In this document: positions 58,216 through 64,000 of the stretch, piece by piece
How the letters are laid out: the number at the start of each line of letters is the position of its first letter
Numbering within the stretch: the first letter of the stretch is position 1
Origin: Capsicum annuum
Taxonomy: Eukaryota; Streptophyta; Magnoliopsida; Solanales; Solanaceae
Reading direction: 5' to 3'
Assembly: GCF_002878395.1 (NCBI RefSeq)
Contig: NC_061116.1
Coordinates: 117,887,125-117,951,124, forward strand
Length of the DNA stretch: 64,000 bases
The notes under the pieces: generated by a model
The model's database searches: none
What the model was told of the DNA's origin: nothing
The model's input: only the letters and a program-made list of their open reading frames with translations
Program-made: the position numbers and the translations under genes

Positions 58216-59689
58216 AGGAGTAATGGGTAAAATATTCTTAATGTATATAATTAAGTTAAATATTGTAAAAACCTCCTCTTTCTTTCAAATAAAATATTTT
58301 TATCATGATGAATAAGAAAAAAATTCCTTACAAGGAACGATCAATCATTCAACCATGCAATCAACCAACAATACCTCAATCCTAAACTAGTTGAGATCAG
58401 TTATATGAAAAAATTGTATCCATTCTGATCTATTCAGGTCCATCTTGTTCCAAACTTACATAAAAGGAATATCCTAGATAATTATATTTCCAAAAAGAAG
58501 TTGAGAAAAGATACTAATGAGCAAAAATTGGTTGCAGATTGGGTAATGTAATTTTCCATCTATTGATGGAATCCCCGCAAATTTTGATCCCGATGAATTT
58601 TTTCTCAATCATAAAAGATACAAATCATAAGGAAATGCATTGACCGACGAACGGTGGAAAATGTTCAATAGCAGATGGTGAGTTAGCAGAGGATCAGTGT
58701 CTGATCTACTTGTAGCAGGTTCTGATCTACTTGAAGCAAGAGATTTCCCCTGGTTATTCAGATACCTATTTCTGATTACATATAACTTTTTTTATCATAT
58801 ATTTTAACATTCGTTTGAATAGAGCATTTTACAAATTCTACTCAAAGTTCATCTCCTCAAAATTAGATCAAGTTTGATCTGTTCAGATAACTCAGTTGAA
58901 ATCTCGAGATCAAGCAGGGTTCTAATGTAAAAAAGATCCAGCCGGACTAAATAACAGATTTAAATCTAAAAGAAATCAGTATGCTACTTTGGATAAGACA
59001 TCAAAAGCTTGAAACTTGGACAATTTTCAAATGAAGAAAAGTCTAGGAAAACTCATTACCGCCAAATAAGTTGCTGAAGAAGTCACTTGTGCATCCTTAT
59101 CAAAAAAAAAGAAGTACAGCCACATAAGTCGCTAAAGAAGCTAGTCGTACTTCCTTATCAAAAAAAAAAAGTAGAGTAACTAATACTCAATATATACAAA
59201 TACAGCAAATTCAAGTGATACGTTAAAAGCCATTGCAAATATTGGCCCTTGGCTCATCACCGGTAAGAACGTCAGAGTAGAAGAACAGAAACTGGAAAAT
59301 CAGCAACATTATGCTTATCAGAGAACTAACATATAAGATGGGGAAATACGACAACTAAAATTTAATTGAGATGTTGTAGTCCCTTTGTCCTAAATTAGTT
59401 GTCATCCCTTGCTTTTTTTGTACGTCCATATTACTCGACCATTCCTATAAACACCAAGTTTCTCCGAAAAAATTGGCAAGATTACCCACTTTCAAAATTA
59501 TTTTGTCATTTACCCATTAAAATTATTTTTGATTTAATTTTTAGAATTAGGTTATAAAAACTTGGAAAAAATAAAAAAAAGTGGAGCCCACAGATAGATC
59601 AAGGGATAATTTCATCATTTTTAGAACTTTGCAAATTTAATATACTACACTAACACCCTACATTTATTCTAATATAAAAAAAAATCCTC
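58216..59689. other. intergenic DNA with short tandem repeats
   Basis: A 58 bp duplication lies at 59061-59118 and 59119-59176 (gccaaataagttgctgaaga against gccacataagtcgctaaaga). At 59377-59405 one end of a Stowaway-like sequence is visible, without a partner. No gene is recognised before the leader at 59690. Confidence 0.5.
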
Positions 59690-62600
59690 TCTCTCTCCTC
59701 TTCAATTCTCTCAACTCCCGCTTAAGAAACCCTCATCCCAAAATTGACATTTTCGTTTCTTCTTCTTCTTCTTCTCCAACAGCTAAGGGGTCGTTTTTGC
59801 ATCGTAAGTTTAGTTAAAATCAAGTTGCGATCATTTCTAGATCCATTTAACCGGGTTTCTTTGCTAATCGATTCATAGTGATATAGGAAATTTAATTTTT
59901 TTTCCAAATTTGGTTGATTAAGGATTTTTGGTTTAGTTTCGATTTTGTTTAGCAAAAAAGTATTGAATAGTGGGATAATCGTTATTTGAAGAGTTATTTT
60001 GGCATTTTGATTCGAACAACGATCTGTTTCTGTTCGTAGACCCGTGGTCTATGAAATCGACCCGTGGTCTATGAAATCAGAATGCCCTAGATTGAAATCA
60101 ATTTTTAGGCGTATGAAATTCTTTTAAAATCTGGTTGCTGAAATAGTGGAAATTGAAAGATTAATAACTAATTAGTTTGATTAGGTGCACTAGTATGATT
60201 TTTAGAAATTGTTGTGTTTTGATACTGCATGATGGATTTTGGTTCAGTTATTAAAGTGTGTAGTGAACTGTTTGATTTGATGGTGGAAGAGTTATTTTGG
60301 TATTTTGATTCGAACAGTGACCTATTTCTGTCCGTAGACCCGTGGTCTATGAAATAAGAATGCCCTAGATTGAAATCAATTTTTAGACGTATGAAATTCA
60401 TTTAAAATATGATGACTGAAATAGTGAAAATTAAAAGATTAATAGCTAATTAGTTTGATTAGGTGCACTAATTTGATTTTGGTACTGCATATTAAATTTT
60501 GGTGGAGTATTTTTTATTTTTTTTGGGGGAGGCGGGGTTCATTTGAGCATTGAGTTATTTCTATTGATAGACTTGTAGTCTATGAACTGAAATATGATAT
60601 TTGTTCTGCAGGTGTAGATTGTGTTGAAAATGGGTAAAAAATACATCCTTTCTAAATGCAAAGCCAGTACCGTTTCTGATACTGCTGGTAGCAATAGAAA
60701 AAGAAAAGCTGAGACAGTTGGAAATGTCCCAAAAAGGAAGAAAAATAAAGAGTCAGTGTTCGAATCAGATTCGGAGTTAAAGGAGATAAGCGACTAAATC
60801 AATTCCAGTAAAGATGTTGCCAATCACAGTGCTAGTGGTGACAGTGAAGAGAGAGAAGATAGTGGAAGAAACAGTGCTGATGGGGATAATAATCCCTTGT
60901 CCGTGCCATCTCTTTCAAAATTCATTTCCGTTGAGCGGCATGACCTTCAAACGACAATGGACGAGGTCGGATCTTTTCCGGCAAAGATATCGATCAGATC
61001 AAGAATGACTGCTTATCGAGATTTCCAGCAAGTTCTTGTCGACCAAGAGTTGAAGAAAAGATTCAAGCGGTCCTATTTTGGACACCTGAAAAACCTGCTG
61101 GAACATCTCAAGTTCAATGGGCAGTTGGTCCATTATTTGCTGTTGCGATGCGTCAAGAACGATAAGATGCGTCACGAGATATGGTTCTGCGTTAACAACA
61201 AGTCTGCATGTTTTGGCTTGAAAGAGTTTTGTTTGATCACAGGGCTGAACTGCTCATCATACTCCAGTGAATAAAAAATAAAGAGGGCGTTAGCAAAGGG
61301 GGAGATTTTTTGCTTTAAGGTGACGAAAAATAAAAATATTACGGTGGCCAACTTGCTACACCTGATCAGAGGGAAAAAGCTGAACGAGGACCAGAAGTTT
61401 AAATGTTATTTACTGTGGTTCTTGCACACCATGCTGCTTGCAAAAGATTCAACGAAGGTTGTGGACACAAAACTGATTCGAATGGTTGATTCTTCGAGTT
61501 TCTTCGAGAATTATCCGTGGGGGAAAGAGACATTTCAACTGACCCTGGACTATCTAAAGAAGAAAAGTGACCTGAAGAAGCAGAGGGAAGTATTTGATGC
61601 GAAGCAAAAGGCATCCTATGCTCTATTCTGATTTTCCTGGGCATTCATGGTATCTACCATAAACCCTTTAGTGAGTTTATCGTAGATTCTTGTTTTATTT
61701 ATACTATGTCATAGACTCTGAGTTCTTTTTTCACTGATGTATTGCTTTCAGGTTTGGATCTACGAGGCCTTTCCTCATCTTGAAAAATTTGCTAAAAAAT
61801 CAACGGATAAGCCCTTTCCCATTCCCCGCATCCTCAGATGACACACTACAAAAAGTGACCAGATAATAGAAGGTGACCCATTCAAGTACAAAGGAAAAAT
61901 TATCGAGGTATGAACTCATTTTTTATTATGCAATAATAATACTACTGGTGTATCAAATGTTATGTAATTGTTAATTGATATATTGTAGAACGTGCACCCG
62001 TACATCATCCCTACTCTTCGTGAGACGAAGATGGATTACATGATTTTTTTTGAGCCATATACGGACGAGGTGAAGAATAATGTCCTCGATGGCTTAAAGA
62101 AAGAGGTAGAAGGGGTGATTGTACTTATTTCAAATAAGGATAGTGATGATGATGGGGATTTGGGCGGTAACCCCGTTGAAGTACACATTGGTGATGATGA
62201 TACTCTGAGCACCTCCAAAGATGCAGCAGGTACCTCATCCCCCGGGGATCTTCATAAGCGTATTGCTGCACTTGAGAAAGTGGTGTTGGATATTGCTGCC
62301 TATATTAGAGAGAAAAGATTGAAGAAAAAGGAACAAGATGAGCGACAATATGAGTAAGGTAACTTCATTCAATCAATTATTGATATTGTTAATGAATTTT
62401 CAACTTTAAATGTCAACAACACTTTGTAATATGATAATACAGTGAATGTGGACCTTTGTGAATCAGGGAGGAATGAAGAAGGAGAAAAAATAAGCAAAAT
62501 GGATGAGTTGGCTTCTGTTGTGGCGGGAGAGGAAAAAGAAGAAAAGAAGGATGAAGAAGAAGATATGTGCCAAGAAGAAAGTTCAAAAGAAGCAGCTGCA

Positions 62601-62960
62601 TCAGAAGCAGAAGAAGAAGCTGAAAAAGAATCAGCAGTAGATGTCCAGAAAAAAGGAGAAGAAGGTGAAGAAGCACCAGCTAAAGAAAGTCCAAAAGAAG
62701 CAGCTACAGAAGCAGAAGAAGAACCTGAAAAAGAAACATCAATAGATGTTAAGAAAAAAGGAGAAGAAGCACCAGCTGAAGAAGTACCAACTGCTACAGA
62801 TGCTGAAATAGAAGGAGAAGAAGGCGAGCATGAAGAAGCAGCCGAAGCTGCTGAGACAAAAGGAGCTGAAGCTGACCAAAAAGATTTGGTCATGCATATC
62901 ATAGGTGAAATCAATAGTAACATTTGTGTTGATGAGAAAGACAGGAAAAAAGACATTTGA
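59690..62960 (+). pseudogene. DUF1985-type (Ulp1-like family) gene, stopped but with intact introns
   Basis: A leader exon (about 59690-59803) ends at a GT donor at 59804. The next exon starts after CAG at 60612 and has an ATG at 60630. That frame runs to 61649 with stops at 60795 (TAA), 61272 (TAA) and 61629 (TGA). An intron 61650-61751 (gt/ag) keeps phase. The second coding exon (61752-61907) has one TGA at 61839, then an intron 61908-61988 and an exon to about 62355. A Glu/Ala/Lys-rich exon follows (62443-62960). DUF1985-like motifs include KLIHYLL-type QLVHYLLLRCVKNDKMRHEI, WFCVNNKSACFGLKEFCLIT, FENYPWGKETFQLTLDYLKK and VWIYEAFPHLEKF. No Ulp1 catalytic domain is present, and the last junction is unresolved. 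Confidence 0.8.
59985..60480 (+). repeat. direct repeat in the leader intron of the DUF1985-type pseudogene
   Basis: A segment beginning gaagagttattttgg occurs near 59985 and again near 60288. Both copies contain tagacccgtggtctatgaaa, tgccctagattgaaatcaat and ttagtttgattaggtgcact. The first copy has an extra tandem cgacccgtggtctatgaaat. The period is about 300 bp. Confidence 0.85.
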
Positions 62961-63314
62961 ATGCTAATATTGTTAATGTGTTGTTGAATGATCGGTAGTT
63001 AGGATCGGACAAATATTTGTTTATTAGAAACATTATTTTATTTTATGGTAGTGGTTATGATTCTGCATTGAATCTGTCTCTATCAAACTGATTAGTCGCA
63101 TTGCCATTTGAATATGCAGGGTGTTGTCATAGTTGGTGCAGTGTATGGTTGATGTCATAGAATGCATACATAATCTTTTGTATACTACTTGCATGGTCTA
63201 TCATTACCATGTTGGTTAATTTTAAGTCGACGTGTTGTTTGATCGACCATGAGTCTATAAAAAATAGTAATAACATTATAGAAAAATAGAAGTATTATTA
63301 TTTATTCAATATCA
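62961..63314. other. spacer between convergent gene and pseudogene
   Basis: About 350 bp of A+T-rich DNA separates the 3' ends. It may hold polyadenylation signals for both, but none is clear enough to name. Confidence 0.5.
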
Positions 63315-63859
63315 CTACATCCATGTTACACCTTTCCAAAGAACGAATACTAGCATTATAGCACATAACATCATTTTTAGGCCATTCTTCCTTTCTTCGG
63401 CCAAAATCAATTTTTGTTTTAGTTGATCCCTCTCTATTTTGGTGTCATGTAGCAACACTTTAAAGTGATCCCCCTGTTCTTCGGATTCTTTGAACAAAGT
63501 CATGAGAAAATCTTTATTTTCTTCACATTGTTGGAGCCTTTGTAGTAGATTAAATTTTGTCAAGCCTTGAAAATTTAATGTCTCGGGTCCCGGACTCAAC
63601 GTTGATGGGCTGGTTGGAGGTGATAGCTCATCAAGACATTTAAAAAACGAGCATGCGCCATTATCCTAGAAAAAATAATAATTACATAACGACTAACTTA
63701 ACTTCATAAAAAAGACACACCATTTACCTTCGCAATTGCACAATTATAAAATTTGCGACCTGGATTTGAGTTCGTGCGTGATGTCCTCAGAGCAGCCGCA
63801 TTCCCACAATGACCAATTAGAGTATTTTTAGAATTGGATATTTGAGAGGCTTGAGTCAT
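63315..63859 (-). CDS. GRF-type zinc-finger protein, two exons, apparently intact
   Basis: On the minus strand the coding sequence joins 63859-63728 (44 codons) and 63665-63315 (116 codons plus stop), separated by a 62 bp intron with GT and AG ends. The protein has 160 residues. Residues 1-55 hold a GRF zinc finger: GHCGNAAALRTSRTNSNPGR, KFYNC and then CSFFKC. GRF domains usually end FFxW, so C replaces W. The middle (about 77-140) is a charged, coiled-coil-like stretch (QCEENKDFLMTLFKESEEQG), and the end (about 142-160) is a hydrophobic segment MLCAIMLVFVLWKG. GRF fingers bind single-stranded nucleic acid in other proteins. The role here is unknown. No stop or frameshift was found. Such small GRF proteins are common in plants and are often carried by transposons. 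Confidence 0.8.
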
Positions 63860-63920
63860 TGCAGAATTTTTAAAAACTAAACAAAGTGAATGAAATAAAA
63901 TAATGAGGGATGACCGACCT

Positions 63921-63928
63921 TATATATG
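63921..63928 (-). promoter_or_regulatory. TATA-like box for the GRF gene
   Basis: On the minus strand catatataagg lies about 62 bp upstream of the ATG at 63859, a plausible core promoter. A second one lies near 63960-63968 (ttataat). Confidence 0.45.
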
Positions 63929-64000
63929 AAGTAAAAATGAAGTGTTGATATTGATGGATTATAAAAGTAGCCGTTTATTACCGTTGGAGCAGTAATTTTA

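Noticed and set aside
59377..59660. Stowaway MITE starting at tccctttgtcctaaattagt
   Set aside because: Only one end is visible. No inverted partner was found.

Overview
This window is nuclear plant DNA, almost certainly Solanaceae. That assignment is an inference from A+T-rich intergenic sequence, chromovirus-like LTRs dense in GAGTCGTA-type motifs, an RTE LINE tail ending in TTG repeats, SINEs with tRNA-type boxes, and a DUF1985/Ulp1-type pseudogene of a kind common in Solanum, Capsicum and Nicotiana. No tRNA, rRNA, organellar or bacterial-type feature was seen. Only one intact host-type gene was found.

Left part (1-23.6 kb). A Ty3/gypsy chromovirus of Tekay/Del type (198-9611, plus strand) has 2.2 kb LTRs, a perfect ATAGC target duplication and a decayed gag-pol. 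A copia-like non-autonomous element follows on the minus strand (10597-19268). It keeps a gag end and carries a long 'plant transposon protein'-like reading frame instead of pol. A 2.4 kb solo LTR (15001-17418, duplication AAGAC) is nested inside it. After it come an LTR-like remnant, A+T-rich DNA and a 5'-truncated RTE LINE (21750-22435) with a 13 bp duplication.

Middle (23.6-44.6 kb). An Athila-type Ty3/gypsy element (23607-34206, duplication CGTCT) has a SINE in its 5' LTR only. Its integrase breaks off after the zinc finger into foreign sequence, which includes a recognisable SEN1/UPF1-like helicase fragment. Next are an inverted-repeat segment, a second solo LTR (35505-38099, minus orientation, duplication TTAAA), a Stowaway MITE, and a copia element (38757-44592) with 452 bp LTRs and a scrambled domain order.

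Right part (44.6-64 kb). This is a mosaic of small DNA elements: a Mutator-like foldback, Stowaway MITEs, two hAT-like elements (one with a nested Stowaway), SINEs, and a small palindromic MITE. It also holds a striking array of about 112 bp tandem repeats between T-rich and A-rich arms, and an L1 LINE fragment. At the far right a DUF1985 pseudogene with intact exon-intron structure (59690-62960) lies tail-to-tail with an apparently intact two-exon GRF zinc-finger gene (63315-63859, minus).

The genes do not form a pathway. Their relations are those of insertion, nesting, decay and capture. Element ends were fixed by eye from terminal motifs, priming sites, purine tracts and target duplications. 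Family names rest on recognised motifs, not on database searches.
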